A DNA stretch of 64,000 bases, from positions 496,001-560,000 of the forward strand of contig NZ_JAGIAM010000003.1 in the NCBI RefSeq assembly GCF_017744835.1, in the 5' to 3' direction. Under the pieces are notes generated by a model that saw only the letters and a program-made list of their open reading frames with translations, had not been told where the DNA came from and searched no databases. Positions 36,267 to 45,096 of the stretch are shown here, in pieces (positions within the stretch are counted from its first letter, which is position 1; every line of letters starts with the position of its first letter). This stretch comes from Sphingomonas sp. GTDB taxonomy: Bacteria > Pseudomonadota > Alphaproteobacteria > Sphingomonadales > Sphingomonadaceae. A program made the translations under genes and the position numbers.

Positions 36267-37487
36267 TTACTGCCAGCTGCCCATCGCGGTCTCGAGGTTG
36301 ACGCGGATCGCCTCGAAGAACTGCTCGGTGGTCATCCAGGCCTGGTCCGGTCCGATCAGCAGCGCGAGGTCCTTGGTCATCTTGCCGCTCTCGACGGTCT
36401 CGATGCAGACCTTCTCGAGCGTCTCGGCGAAGCGAGTCACCTCGGGGGTGTTGTCGAACTTGCCGCGATACTTGAGGCCGCCGGTCCAGGCGAAGATCGA
36501 CGCGATCGGGTTGGTCGAGGTCGCCTTGCCCTGCTGGTGCTGGCGATAGTGGCGCGTGACGGTGCCGTGCGCCGCCTCGGCCTCGATCGTCTTGCCGTCC
36601 GGAGTCATCAGCACCGACGTCATCAGGCCCAGCGAGCCGAAGCCCTGGGCGACCTGGTCCGACTGGACGTCGCCGTCATAGTTCTTGCAGGCCCACACGA
36701 ACTCGCCGTGCCACTTGAGCGCCGAGGCGACCATGTCGTCGATCAGGCGGTGCTCGTAGACGATGCCCGCGGCCTGGAACTGGTCCTTGAACTCGGTCTC
36801 GAACACTTCGGCGAAGATGTCCTTGAAGCGGCCGTCATAGCCCTTGAGGATCGTGTTCTTGGTCGAGAGGTAAAGCGGCCAGCCGCGGCCGAGCGCATAA
36901 TTCATGCTGGCATGGGCGAAGTCGCGGATCGACTCGTCGAGATTGTACATGCCCATCGCGACGCCGGCGGCGGGGAAGTCGAACACGTCGTGCTCGATCA
37001 CGTCGCCATTCTCGCCTTCCCACTTCATCGTCAGCTTGCCCTTGCCGGGCACCTTGAAGTCGGTGGCCTTGTACTGGTCGCCGAAGGCATGGCGACCGAC
37101 GACGATCGGCTTGGTCCAGCCCGGGATCAGGCGCGGCACGTTAGAGATCACGATCGGCTCGCGGAAGATCACGCCGCCGAGGATGTTGCGGATCGTGCCG
37201 TTGGGCGACTTCCACATCTTCTTGAGGCCGAATTCCTCGACGCGCGCCTCGTCCGGAGTGATCGTCGCGCACTTCACGCCCACGCCATATTGCTTGATCG
37301 CGTTGGCCGAATCGATCGTGATCTGGTCGTTGGTCTCGTCGCGCTTCTCGACGCCGAGGTCGTAATATTTCAGGTCGATGTCGAGATAGGGGAGGATCAG
37401 GCGCTCGCGGATCCACTGCCAGATGATCCGCGTCATCTCGTCGCCGTCGATCTCCACGACCGGCGTTGCAACCTTGATCTTCGCCAT
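36267..37487 (-). CDS. icd: Isocitrate dehydrogenase, NADP-dependent (eukaryote-like subfamily)
   Basis: 406 aa. Converts isocitrate to 2-oxoglutarate and CO2 in the TCA cycle. It starts [26 protein letters not shown] and contains [24 protein letters not shown], the substrate loop [46 protein letters not shown] with metal-binding Asp residues, and [14 protein letters not shown]. These are marks of the homodimeric NADP enzymes resembling mitochondrial IDH, common in Alphaproteobacteria. It is transcribed alone, convergent with the TonB receptor. Confidence 0.97.
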   Translation of the reverse strand: MAKIKVATPVVEIDGDEMTRIIWQWIRERLILPYLDIDLKYYDLGVEKRDETNDQITIDSANAIKQYGVGVKCATITPDEARVEEFGLKKMWKSPNGTIRNILGGVIFREPIVISNVPRLIPGWTKPIVVGRHAFGDQYKATDFKVPGKGKLTMKWEGENGDVIEHDVFDFPAAGVAMGMYNLDESIRDFAHASMNYALGRGWPLYLSTKNTILKGYDGRFKDIFAEVFETEFKDQFQAAGIVYEHRLIDDMVASALKWHGEFVWACKNYDGDVQSDQVAQGFGSLGLMTSVLMTPDGKTIEAEAAHGTVTRHYRQHQQGKATSTNPIASIFAWTGGLKYRGKFDNTPEVTRFAETLEKVCIETVESGKMTKDLALLIGPDQAWMTTEQFFEAIRVNLETAMGSWQ

Positions 37488-37564
37488 GTGCTCGCTTCCT
37501 GTTTTATGGGTTTGGGCGAGCGTCTAGGAGGATGGGGAAGGGGGATCAAGCCGATCCCGCGCAA

Positions 37565-38182
37565 TCACTCCTTCCAGGCCCACCAGAGCTGGGCGGGGGG
37601 CAGGTTCCACCATTCGACCGCATGGTCGATGTGATTCCAGTGCGGGGTGAGGAAGTTCTTCACCTTGGGATTGTACTGGTAGACGAGGAATGCGCCGCCG
37701 GGGCGCAGCACCTCTTGCGTGGCCTTGGCGATCTGGTCGCCCACGCCCGGAGGAAGCGTCGAAAAGGGCAGGCCCGAGGCGATAAAGTCCGCCTGCTCGA
37801 AGCCATGTTCGCGGACGATCTTCTGCACATCGGCAGCCGAACCGTTGACCGCGATGAAGCGCGGATCGTCGATCGTGGCGCTGAGATAGTCTATGAAGTC
37901 GGGATTGGTGTCGATCACGATCAGCTTCGCGTCGGGCGCGAGGCGCTCGAGGATCGGGCGCGTGAAGGTGCCGACTCCCGGGCCATATTCGACGAACAGT
38001 TTGCAGTTGGCCCAATCGACCGGCTTCAGCATGTGCCGCACCAGCGCCTGCGACGACGAGGCGACGGCGCCGACCATTACGGGGTGCTTGAAGAAGCCCT
38101 TCAAGAACATCAGCCAGGGCGAAGGCACATGCGCTCCGCGGGCACGGGTGCGGCGCTTGGCCTCTGCGGTGGATGCGGGCAT
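37565..38182 (-). CDS. SAM-dependent methyltransferase, PmtA-like (possible phospholipid N-methyltransferase)
   Basis: 205 aa. N-terminal FLKGFFKHPVMVGAVASSSQALVRHML, then motif I FVEYGPGVGTFTRPIL, LIVIDTNPDFIDYL, and ASGLPFSTLPPGVGDQI in the position of the active-site loop. This layout matches the PmtA family, which methylates phosphatidylethanolamine or ornithine lipids, and also rRNA dimethyltransferase-like annotations. The genomic setting next to psd and pssA, which make phosphatidylethanolamine, favours the lipid role; that assignment is inference. It is divergent from psd, with a roughly 240-bp gap. Confidence 0.75.
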   Translation of the reverse strand: MPASTAEAKRRTRARGAHVPSPWLMFLKGFFKHPVMVGAVASSSQALVRHMLKPVDWANCKLFVEYGPGVGTFTRPILERLAPDAKLIVIDTNPDFIDYLSATIDDPRFIAVNGSAADVQKIVREHGFEQADFIASGLPFSTLPPGVGDQIAKATQEVLRPGGAFLVYQYNPKVKNFLTPHWNHIDHAVEWWNLPPAQLWWAWKE

Positions 38183-38420
38183 GCTAATCCTTCGAGTAAA
38201 ATGGCGGTCGTGAACCGCGCCTGCGCAAAAATCCGGCCGGATTCAAGCGCCCCAACGATATCCGTCCGAACGCAAGACGCGCTGAATCGGGCTCGGCAGG
38301 TCCAATATACGAGCCACGGCCTTTCCTCAAACGCTATGTGTTAGGCGGATAGGACAGTGGCGGCGGGCGCGATGAATGCCGGTCTAGGAAAGTCGCGGCG
38401 ACGCGGCTAAACCCCCGCGC

Positions 38421-39149
38421 ATGGCATCGCTCGACAAGCCTCCCGTCGTCACTTCCACGGTGAAGTGGCGCTTTCCGGACATTCACCCCGAAGGACGCAA
38501 ATATGTGCTCATCGCAGCCGCGATCGCGCTGCTGAGCTTGTTCGTCTGGGATTTCATCACCTGGCCGCTCGTGTTCCTGACACTGGGCGTGGCGGCCTTC
38601 TTCCGCGACCCCGTGCGCGTCACGCCGCAGGGCGAGGGGCTGATCGTCTCGCCCGCCGACGGCCTGATCACGATGATCGAGCGCGTGCCGCTGCCGCCCG
38701 AGCTCACCGGGCCGCACGCGCTGGGCGACGCGCCGATGGTGCGCGTATCGGTGTTCATGAGCGTGTTCGACGTCCATGTGAACCGCACGCCGATCACCGG
38801 CACGATCAAGCACGTGATCTACATTTCCGGCAAGTTCATGAACGCCGACTTCGACAAGGCGAGCGACGAGAACGAGCGCCAGCACATCGTGGTCGAGGAC
38901 CGCGACGGGCTGCGCATCGGCTTCACGCAGATCGCCGGGCTGGTCGCGCGGCGCATCGTCGCCTTCGTCAAGTCGGGCGACATGGTCGTGGCCGGGCAGC
39001 GCGTCGGTCTGATCCGCTTCGGCAGCCGCGTCGACGTGTTCATTCCTGAGGATTATGCCTGCCAGGTGGCGCTCGGCCAGCGCGCGATTGCCGGCGAGAC
39101 CATCCTGGCGCGCAAGGGCGGCACCGCCGCGACCGGGATCTCGCAATGA
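38421..39149 (+). CDS. psd: Phosphatidylserine decarboxylase proenzyme
   Basis: 242 aa, short alphaproteobacterial form. Forms phosphatidylethanolamine from phosphatidylserine. The N-terminal membrane region ([34 protein letters not shown]) precedes [35 protein letters not shown] and the self-cleavage site in RFGSRVDVF, where the Ser becomes the pyruvoyl group. In longer enzymes this site reads LGST; here GSR is usual for this subfamily. It overlaps pssA by 4 nt, so the two sequential enzymes of the pathway are translationally coupled, in reverse order of reaction. Confidence 0.95.
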   Translation: MASLDKPPVVTSTVKWRFPDIHPEGRKYVLIAAAIALLSLFVWDFITWPLVFLTLGVAAFFRDPVRVTPQGEGLIVSPADGLITMIERVPLPPELTGPHALGDAPMVRVSVFMSVFDVHVNRTPITGTIKHVIYISGKFMNADFDKASDENERQHIVVEDRDGLRIGFTQIAGLVARRIVAFVKSGDMVVAGQRVGLIRFGSRVDVFIPEDYACQVALGQRAIAGETILARKGGTAATGISQ

Positions 39150-39934
39150 GGCCGCCGCGGCGCGAGCGGGGAATCCCGCTTCGCGCGGTGCTTCCGAACA
39201 CCGTCACGGCGCTCGCGCTCTGCTCGGGCCTGACGTCGATCCGCTTCGCGATGCTCGGCAAATGGGAGCTGGCGGTGCTGATGGTGCTGCTCGCCGCCGT
39301 GCTCGACGGCGTCGACGGCCGGATCGCGCGATGGGTTCGTGCGGAGAGCCGCTTCGGCGCCGAGCTCGACAGCCTTTCCGACGCGATCTCCTTCGGCGTC
39401 GCACCGGCGCTGATCCTCTACCTCTGGTCTCTCAACGAGTTGGGCAGCTTCGGCTGGATGATCGCGCTGCTGCTCGCGCTGTTCTGCGCGCTGCGCCTCG
39501 CGCGGTTCAACGCCAACATCGACCGCGAGCACCAGCCGCACAAATCGGCAGGCTTCCTGACCGGTGTGCCGGCGCCGGCGGGCGCAGTGCTCGCGCTCAC
39601 GCCCCTGTTCCTGTGGCTGTGGATCGACCTGCCGCAGTTCCGCGCACCGCTGATGATCGCGCCCTGGACCGCCTTCGTCGCGGTGTTGATGATCTCGAGC
39701 ATCGCAACGTTCGCGCCGACGGTCCGGCTGCGGCAACGGATCCGATTCGAGGCCGTGGCGATGCTGGTGGTGCTGGTGGCGGCGCTGGTCTCCGCGCCTT
39801 GGCCGACGCTGGCGCTGCTCGCCTTCGCCTATCTGGCCATGATCCCGTTCAGCGTGCGCAGCTATCGCCGCGTCAGGCGGCTGCGCGCAGCGGCAGACGT
39901 GCAGGCATCCGGGCTGGGACCGCACGCACCGTAA
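39146..39934 (+). CDS. pssA: CDP-diacylglycerol--serine O-phosphatidyltransferase
   Basis: 262 aa. Makes phosphatidylserine from CDP-diacylglycerol and serine. The CDP-alcohol phosphatidyltransferase motif DG-x2-AR-x8-G-x3-D-x3-D is complete in [23 protein letters not shown]. About eight membrane segments follow. Basic N-terminus [11 protein letters not shown]. Its 3' end overlaps an opposing small ORF (39873-40091) by 62 nt. The CDP-diacylglycerol comes from cdsA, which lies 6 kb away in the same window. Confidence 0.96.
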   Translation: MRPPRRERGIPLRAVLPNTVTALALCSGLTSIRFAMLGKWELAVLMVLLAAVLDGVDGRIARWVRAESRFGAELDSLSDAISFGVAPALILYLWSLNELGSFGWMIALLLALFCALRLARFNANIDREHQPHKSAGFLTGVPAPAGAVLALTPLFLWLWIDLPQFRAPLMIAPWTAFVAVLMISSIATFAPTVRLRQRIRFEAVAMLVVLVAALVSAPWPTLALLAFAYLAMIPFSVRSYRRVRRLRAAADVQASGLGPHAP

Positions 39935-40091
39935 GCCGGGCGAGGCGCGGCGGAAGCGCCGGAAGCGTGGAGGCGGGGCGGACGAGCTCGGCGAAGCGGT
40001 GGAGCTGGGGGCGAATGCTTACGAACATCGCGCATATGGAAAGCGTGAAGGCGGCGGCGAAGAGCAGCAGAACAGCAAATCCAATCATCAC
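39873..40091 (-). CDS. Small one-TM membrane protein, candidate SOS-induced peptide
   Basis: 72 aa. It starts MMIGFAVLLLFAAAFTLSICAMFV, one clear membrane segment (about residues 3-25), then a basic, Pro/Arg-rich cytoplasmic tail ([23 protein letters not shown]). The ATG is preceded by GGGAGCGAGTG, a good ribosome binding site. The last 62 nt overlap the 3' end of pssA on the other strand. Upstream lies a leftward promoter with an SOS box in its spacer, so expression on DNA damage is predicted. Small SOS-induced membrane peptides such as SidA of Caulobacter block division, but this protein shows no similarity I can point to. That link is inference from context and size. Confidence 0.6.
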   Translation of the reverse strand: MMIGFAVLLLFAAAFTLSICAMFVSIRPQLHRFAELVRPASTLPALPPRLARLTVRAVPARMPARLPLRAAA

Positions 40092-40152
40092 TCGCTCCCA
40101 ATTCGCTGGGCGGTAGAATCACAGGATTCTCAACCGCTTGGCTCTATCGGAC

Positions 40153-40226
40153 GTTCCTTGTCCGCGTTCTGGACGCTGTATGTTCCACGAACGTTCCGCT
40201 GTCAAGCGCATGTTCCGCGATTGTTC
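40153..40226. promoter_or_regulatory. SOS-box cluster: six GTTC half-sites, two perfect GTTC-N7-GTTC boxes
   Basis: GTTC occurs at 40153, 40166, 40182, 40193, 40212 and 40223. The pairs 40182-40196 and 40212-40226 are exact GTTC-N7-GTTC, the same alphaproteobacterial LexA site found before recA; the first pair (40153/40166) has a nine-base spacing. The two perfect boxes are 30 bp apart, nearly three helical turns. They lie between two divergent genes, so either or both could be controlled. Confidence 0.75.
40177..40205 (-). promoter_or_regulatory. Leftward promoter with SOS box in its spacer
   Basis: On the minus strand TTGACA (40205-40200) is followed by a 17-base spacer and CATACA (40182-40177). 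The -35 is a perfect sigma-70 consensus, the -10 matches three of six. The spacer contains SOS box 1, the classical position for LexA repression. It faces the ATG at 40091. Confidence 0.55.
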
Positions 40227-40319
40227 CGCCTCCTCCGAGGCGCGGCTGGAAAATCGCGGCCCGGCCACCTACTTGCGCATCGTGGCGCGCTCGGCTAAGG
40301 GCGCCGCCTCAACCCGCAT

Positions 40320-40367
40320 GGGAAGCATCATAAACCGGTGCCGCGAAACCGCGGTCACTCGCTTCCC
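40320..40367 (+). ncRNA. Structured leader of rpsB (candidate S2 autoregulation element)
   Basis: Outer stem GGGAAGC / GCTTCCC (40320-40326 with 40361-40367) encloses a second hairpin CCGCG-AAAC-CGCGG (40341-40354). It ends 28 nt before the rpsB start, a position where ribosomal protein S2 binds its own mRNA in other bacteria. I cannot match it to a defined RNA family by eye. Confidence 0.4.
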
Positions 40368-40395
40368 AGAGGCTCAACCGGAAGGAGTTATCCCT

Positions 40396-41229
40396 ATGGC
40401 GGCACCTGTCGTCACCATGCAGCAGCTGCTCGAATCGGGCGCGCACTTCGGTCACCAGACCCACCGCTGGAACCCGAAGATGAAGCCCTACATCTTCGGC
40501 GACCGCAACGGCGTCCACATCATCGACCTCTCGCAGACCGTGCCGCTCTTCGCGCGCGCTCTCGAGTTCGTGAACTCGACCGTCGCCGCCGGCGGCAAGG
40601 TGCTGTTCGTCGGCACCAAGCGCCAGGCGCAGGAGCCGATCGCCGAGGCTGCGCGCCGCGCCGGGCAGCACTTCGTCAACCACCGCTGGCTGGGCGGCAT
40701 GCTCACCAACTGGAAGACGATCTCGCAGTCGATCAAGCGCCTCAAGACGCTCGAGGAGCAGCTTTCGGGCGACACGCACGGCCTGACCAAGAAGGAAGTG
40801 CTGCAGCTCACCCGCGAGCGCGACAAGCTCGAGCTCTCGCTCGGCGGCATCCGCGACATGGGCGGCATCCCGGACATCATGTTCGTGATCGACGCCAACA
40901 AGGAAGAGCTGGCGATCAAGGAAGCCAACACGCTGGGTATCCCGGTCGTCGCGATCCTCGACTCGAACGTGAGCCCGGACGGCATCGCCTTCCCGGTGCC
41001 CGCGAACGACGACGCGTCGCGCGCCATCCGCCTCTACTGCGAGGCGATCGCCATCGCGGCGACCCGCGGCAACCAGGACCGCCAGGCGAGCTTCGGCGTC
41101 GACCTGGGCGCCCAGGAAGAGGCTCCGATCGAGCCCGCCCTGACCGAAGTTGCCGGCGAGCCGGAAGCGCCCGCCGCTTCGACCGAGCCGGAAACGGCGG
41201 TCGAGGGTGAGCGTCAGATCGACGCCTAA
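40396..41229 (+). CDS. rpsB: 30S ribosomal protein S2
   Basis: 277 aa from [35 protein letters not shown], preceded by GAAGGAG. Family landmarks include [34 protein letters not shown] and [33 protein letters not shown]. The C-terminal acidic, Ala/Pro-rich tail ([22 protein letters not shown]) is longer than in E. coli. The track's 86-residue upstream extension crosses the SOS cluster and is not coding. It leads the rpsB-tsf operon; an attenuator-like hairpin lies between the genes. Confidence 0.98.
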   Translation: MAAPVVTMQQLLESGAHFGHQTHRWNPKMKPYIFGDRNGVHIIDLSQTVPLFARALEFVNSTVAAGGKVLFVGTKRQAQEPIAEAARRAGQHFVNHRWLGGMLTNWKTISQSIKRLKTLEEQLSGDTHGLTKKEVLQLTRERDKLELSLGGIRDMGGIPDIMFVIDANKEELAIKEANTLGIPVVAILDSNVSPDGIAFPVPANDDASRAIRLYCEAIAIAATRGNQDRQASFGVDLGAQEEAPIEPALTEVAGEPEAPAASTEPETAVEGERQIDA

Positions 41230-41249
41230 GCCCGTCATCGAACCGTAAT

Positions 41250-41284
41250 CGGGGCGGGGCAGGGCACAGGCACTGCTCCGCCCG
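41250..41284 (+). terminator. rpsB-tsf intergenic attenuator-like hairpin
   Basis: GGGGCGGGGCAG can pair with CTGCTCCGCCCG across a short loop, followed by AATTTT. This partial terminator could reduce tsf relative to rpsB expression. Some pairs are G-U. Confidence 0.5.
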
Positions 41285-41307
41285 AATTTTAGCTGAGGGA
41301 AACGAAC

Positions 41308-42237
41308 ATGGCCGAGATCACTGCAGCAGCCGTGAAGGAGCTCCGTGAAAAGAGCGGCGCCGGCATGATGGATTGCAAGAAGGCGCTCTCCGAGACCAAC
41401 GGCGACATGGAAGCCGCGGCCGACTGGCTGCGCGCCAAGGGCCTGGCCGCCGCCGCCAAGAAGTCGAGCCGCACCGCGGCCGAGGGCCTCGTCGGCGTCG
41501 CCGTCGCGGGCACCAAGGGCGTGGCCGTCGAAGTCAACTCGCAGACCGACTTCGTCGCCAAGAACGACATCTTCCAGGGCTTCGTGCGCGACGTGACCGC
41601 GCTCGCGCTCGAGACCGGTGACGACATCGAGGCGATCAAGGCCGCGAAGATGCCGCAGGGCGGCACCGTCGACGAGGTGCTGACCGCCAACATCTCGACC
41701 ATCGGCGAGAACCAGGTCCTGCGTCGCGCGAAGAAGGTCGAAGTCGCCAAGGGCGCGGTGATCCCGTACGTCCACAATGCGGCGGCTCCGGGCCTGGGCA
41801 AGATCGGCGTGCTCGTCGCGCTCGAATCGGACGCGGGCGTCGACGTGCTCGAGCCGCTCGGCAAGCAGCTGGCGATGCACATCGCTGCGGCCTTCCCGCT
41901 GGCGCTCGACGAGACCGGCCTCGACCAGGAGACGCTGGAGCGCGAGCGCGCCATCGCCAAGGAAAAGGCAGCCGAGAGCGGCAAGCCGGCCGACATCATC
42001 GAGAAGATGGTCGAAGGCTCGGTGAAGAAGTTCGCCAAGGAGAACGCCCTCCTCAGCCAGCTCTTCGTGATGGACGGCAAGACCCCGATCGCCGACGTCG
42101 TCGCGAAGGCGGGCAAGGACGCCGGTGCCTCGATCGTGCTCAAGGACTATGTCCGCTTCCAGCTCGGCGAAGGCATCGAGAAGGAAGAGAGCGACTTCGC
42201 TGCCGAAGTGGCGGCGACGGCGGGCCTCACCAAGTAA
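41308..42237 (+). CDS. tsf: Translation elongation factor Ts
   Basis: 309 aa. Nucleotide exchange factor for EF-Tu. Starts [33 protein letters not shown], the conserved N-terminal (UBA-like) domain, then the TDFVAKN motif that contacts EF-Tu. Length and order after rpsB are standard. The upstream AGCTGAGGGAAACGAAC gives a good ribosome binding site. A strong terminator lies 22 nt past the stop. Confidence 0.98.
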   Translation: MAEITAAAVKELREKSGAGMMDCKKALSETNGDMEAAADWLRAKGLAAAAKKSSRTAAEGLVGVAVAGTKGVAVEVNSQTDFVAKNDIFQGFVRDVTALALETGDDIEAIKAAKMPQGGTVDEVLTANISTIGENQVLRRAKKVEVAKGAVIPYVHNAAAPGLGKIGVLVALESDAGVDVLEPLGKQLAMHIAAAFPLALDETGLDQETLERERAIAKEKAAESGKPADIIEKMVEGSVKKFAKENALLSQLFVMDGKTPIADVVAKAGKDAGASIVLKDYVRFQLGEGIEKEESDFAAEVAATAGLTK

Positions 42238-42259
42238 CAAGGTCTTCCCGGACCTGAAG

Positions 42260-42294
42260 AACGGGCGCGGTCACCAGTGGTGGCCGCGCCCGTT
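42260..42294 (+). terminator. Intrinsic terminator of rpsB-tsf
   Basis: Perfect 11-bp stem AACGGGCGCGG / CCGCGCCCGTT with inner TCACCAGTGGTGG (itself pairing CAC/GTG), followed by TGCTTTT. Strong. Confidence 0.88.
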
Positions 42295-42318
42295 TGCTTT
42301 TGGGGACGCGAGCCTTGG

Positions 42319-42460
42319 CTCCCATCCCTGCTTGCAGCGGGCGGGCGCCTGCGCGCTTCAAAGACCCAATTGCCGTTCGCCAGAAAGGCGCCGGACGAGG
42401 CATCGAGCCTCGCCCCGCGCTACACCCACCCTTTGCCCCTCCCTTTCAGTGAGGGGCGCT
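42319..42460. repeat. Intergenic repeat, copy 2 of 2
   Basis: Diverged copy of 4355-4509 in the same orientation. Shared features are CATCCCTGCTTGCAG (copy 1: CTCCCTGCTTGCAG), the CTGCGCGC stretch, the identical 22-bp core at 42391-42412 with GAGGC-ATCGA-GCCTC, and the ending AC-CCACC-n-GCCCCTCCC. The end hairpins are degraded compared with copy 1. Confidence 0.7.
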
Positions 42461-42467
42461 TCGGTGC

Positions 42468-43535
42468 CTAATCCTTCGCGCGGATGGTTCTTGCGGCGAG
42501 GATCATCGCGCCGACGACGCAGCCGGCGAACAACGCGCCTTCGAGGGCGCCGGTCACGGCGCGGCTGACCGGTCCGAAGCCGGTTTCGCCCAACAGGCGG
42601 CCGATCGGATCGAGGCGCAGGCGCGAGCCGGGGAAGTGGTGCGCGAGCAGGTCGAGGCTGCCGCCCATCATCCGGCCGCCGAGCAGTGCGATGAGGATGC
42701 CCGATGCGCCGCCCGCCAGCGCTGCGATTCCGCCGCTGCGCCGGAGCGTGGGCGGAGCAGCTTTGCGGGCAGCGAGCCAGGCGCCCAGGCCCGTTGCGCT
42801 GCCGAGCAACAGCCCTTCGGGCGCGCCGGTGATGTTGCCCGGGTCCTGGCCGAGCAGCAGGTTGAAGGCGTCGAGGCCGAGCAGCTTGACGACGGCGCCG
42901 GTCACCAGCCCGCCGATGGCGCCGCCGAGGATGCGCCAGCGCGGATCGGGCGCGGCCAGCGCCGCGGCGGCGATCCCGAAGCTCACGCCGGCACCGCCGA
43001 CGAGCGCGACCAGCAGCGTGGCGCTGAGCAGCACGAGCAACACCGAGGCGGCGCCGATGCCGGGCTGGAGCGGCTGCGACGCGCCGGTGAAGCCATAGAA
43101 GAGTCCGCCGAGCAGTCCGGCGAGGCCGGCGCCCGCAGTGCCCGCTCCGGCGAGCAGCAGTGCCTGGCGCCAGGCGATCGGGGGCGGGGCGGGGGCGCCG
43201 GGCACAAGCGCATCGGCATCGACATTCACCGGAGCGATGAAGCGATAGCCGTGCTTGGGGACCGTCTCGATGAAGCGCGCGCGGGTGGCGTCGTCGCCGA
43301 GCTGGCGGCGGAGGGTGCGGATGCACTGGGTGAGCGCCTCGTCGGTGACGGGCACGCCGCGCCAGACCTCGTCCATGAAGCGGTCCTTGGAGACCAGCCG
43401 GCCATGTTCGCGCACCAGCAGCGCAAGCGCGTCGAGATAGCGCGCGTTGAGCTCGACCGGAACGTCGTCGCGCCGGAGCTGGCGGTCGGCGGTGTCGAGC
43501 AGGAAGCGGTCGAAACGGAAGCAGCCGGGCGCCAT
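42468..43535 (-). CDS. Membrane-embedded winged-helix transcriptional regulator
   Basis: 355 aa. Residues 1-100 form an OmpR-type winged helix: [71 protein letters not shown] and [15 protein letters not shown], the typical ending of CadC/ToxR-like domains. From about residue 115 there are about seven hydrophobic segments rich in Gly and Ala (for example [44 protein letters not shown]) instead of the single TM and periplasmic sensor of CadC. It probably regulates from the membrane; neither signal nor targets can be inferred. Divergent from pyrH. Confidence 0.82.
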   Translation of the reverse strand: MAPGCFRFDRFLLDTADRQLRRDDVPVELNARYLDALALLVREHGRLVSKDRFMDEVWRGVPVTDEALTQCIRTLRRQLGDDATRARFIETVPKHGYRFIAPVNVDADALVPGAPAPPPIAWRQALLLAGAGTAGAGLAGLLGGLFYGFTGASQPLQPGIGAASVLLVLLSATLLVALVGGAGVSFGIAAAALAAPDPRWRILGGAIGGLVTGAVVKLLGLDAFNLLLGQDPGNITGAPEGLLLGSATGLGAWLAARKAAPPTLRRSGGIAALAGGASGILIALLGGRMMGGSLDLLAHHFPGSRLRLDPIGRLLGETGFGPVSRAVTGALEGALFAGCVVGAMILAARTIRAKD

Positions 43536-43723
43536 TCTTCAGCGAAACCTCAGGAATTGCTCATGTGGCTCACGGCCGCGGGGTTCAGGGCAGGAGCCTC
43601 CCCCATGCCGGAGAGCAAGGCAATGCCAAATGCGCCGTCGATAATCCCGTGCTGCGCGCTTGTTACCATGGCGCCACCCCTCTAAGGTCCGCGCCGCTCC
43701 ACTCCCCCCGATTCAAGGCTTCC

Positions 43724-44455
43724 ATGACAGTTCCACGCTTCAAACGCATCCTGCTCAAGCTCTCGGGCGAAGTCCTGATGGGCCAGGGGCAGTTCGGCAT
43801 CGATCCCGCCACCTGCGCGCGCGTCGCCGACGAGGTGAAGGAAGCGATCGATACCGGGCTGCAGGTGTGCATGGTCGTGGGCGGGGGCAATATCTTCCGC
43901 GGGCTGGCGGGGGCCGCCCAGGGCTTCGACCGCGCCTCGGCCGATTACATGGGCATGCTGGCGACGGTGATGAACGCGCTGGCGATGCAGAACGCGCTCG
44001 AGAAGGTCGGCGTCGACACGCGCGTCCAGTCGGCGATCCCGATGCAGTCGGTGTGCGAACCCTTCATCCGCCGTCGCGCCGAGCGCCACATGGAGAAGGG
44101 CCGCGTGGTGATCTTCGCCGCGGGCACCGGCCTGCCGTTTTTCACCACCGACACCACCGCCGCGCTGCGCGCCGCCGAGATGAACTGCGACGCGCTGTTC
44201 AAGGGCACCTCGGTCGACGGCGTCTATGACGCCGATCCCAAGAAGGTGGCGAGCGCGAAGCGTTACGATTCACTGAGCTACGACCGTGTCCTCGCAGACA
44301 ATCTGAAGGTCATGGACGCCTCTGCCGTGGCGCTGTGCCGCGACAACCATATCCCGATCGTGGTGTTCAACATCCGCGAGGAAGGCAATCTCGCCGCCGT
44401 GCTGCGCGGCGAGGGGACCTCCACGATCGTCCAGAACGAAACCGTATCCGCATAA
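43724..44455 (+). CDS. pyrH: UMP kinase
   Basis: 243 aa from [28 protein letters not shown]. Amino-acid kinase fold: [54 protein letters not shown] and [10 protein letters not shown]. Phosphorylates UMP to UDP and is GTP-activated in many bacteria. The upstream part of the track ORF has no family similarity. First gene of the pyrH-frr-uppS-cdsA-dxr-rseP run, the standard order in proteobacteria. Confidence 0.97.
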   Translation: MTVPRFKRILLKLSGEVLMGQGQFGIDPATCARVADEVKEAIDTGLQVCMVVGGGNIFRGLAGAAQGFDRASADYMGMLATVMNALAMQNALEKVGVDTRVQSAIPMQSVCEPFIRRRAERHMEKGRVVIFAAGTGLPFFTTDTTAALRAAEMNCDALFKGTSVDGVYDADPKKVASAKRYDSLSYDRVLADNLKVMDASAVALCRDNHIPIVVFNIREEGNLAAVLRGEGTSTIVQNETVSA

Positions 44456-44469
44456 GAGGAGAGCCGTAA

Positions 44470-45027
44470 ATGGCCGCTTACGACAAGGCAGATCTCGAGC
44501 GCCGCATGGCCGGCGCAGTCGAGGCGCTGAAGCACGATCTCGCAGGCCTGCGCACGGGCCGTGCGTCGGTGACGCTGCTCGACCCGGTCAACGTCGAGGT
44601 ATACGGCGCGCAGATGCCGCTCAACCAGGTGGCGACCGTGTCGGCGCCCGAGCCGCGGCTGCTGTCGGTGCAGGTGTGGGACAAGTCCAACGTCGGCCCG
44701 GTCGACAAGGCGATCCGCTCGGCGGGGCTGGGGCTCAACCCGATCGTCGACGGCCAGACGCTGCGCCTGCCGATCCCCGACCTGACCGAGGAGCGCCGCA
44801 AGGAGCTCGCCAAGCTCGCCGGCCAGTACGCCGAAAAGGCCCGCATCGCGGCGCGCAACGTGCGGCGCGACGGCATGGACAGCCTGAAGACCGACGAGAA
44901 GAAGGGCGTGTTCGGCGAGGACGAGCGCAAGCGCCACGAGACCGAGGTCCAGAAGCTGACCGACAGCACGATCGCCGACATCGACGCGGCGGCGGCGAAC
45001 AAGGAAAAGGAAATCCTGGGCAAGTGA
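44470..45027 (+). CDS. frr: Ribosome recycling factor
   Basis: 185 aa. Splits post-termination ribosomes with EF-G. Clear family sequence: [79 protein letters not shown], and the [26 protein letters not shown] coiled region. Fourteen bases after pyrH with AAGAGGAGAG as ribosome binding site. Confidence 0.98.
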   Translation: MAAYDKADLERRMAGAVEALKHDLAGLRTGRASVTLLDPVNVEVYGAQMPLNQVATVSAPEPRLLSVQVWDKSNVGPVDKAIRSAGLGLNPIVDGQTLRLPIPDLTEERRKELAKLAGQYAEKARIAARNVRRDGMDSLKTDEKKGVFGEDERKRHETEVQKLTDSTIADIDAAAANKEKEILGK

Positions 45028-45096
45028 CGGGCGAACAGCATCGCTGTTCAGGTCATGCCGGGGGCATGACCGGCCCGGCACTCCGGGGCCAGAATC

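Larger units (their letters stand above)
40092..40395. other. 304-bp divergent control region of the 72-aa ORF and rpsB
   Basis: No gene. It contains, left to right, the 5' leader of the leftward transcript, the SOS half-site cluster (40153-40226) and the rpsB leader hairpin (40320-40367). A weak rightward promoter, TTGCGC-N17-TAAGGG at 40273-40301, could serve rpsB. The rpsB ribosome binding site is AAGGAG at 40382-40387. Confidence 0.65.

Noticed and set aside
40153-40169. First GTTC pair (N9 spacing) as a third SOS box
   Set aside because: Spacing of nine does not match the N7 site; listed only as part of the cluster.
40138-40395. 86-residue extension of rpsB
   Set aside because: It covers the SOS cluster and the leader hairpin; S2 homology begins at 40396.
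42319-42460. Degenerate attachment or IS end
   Set aside because: No transposase, no terminal direct repeats that I can see; treated as a short repeat only.
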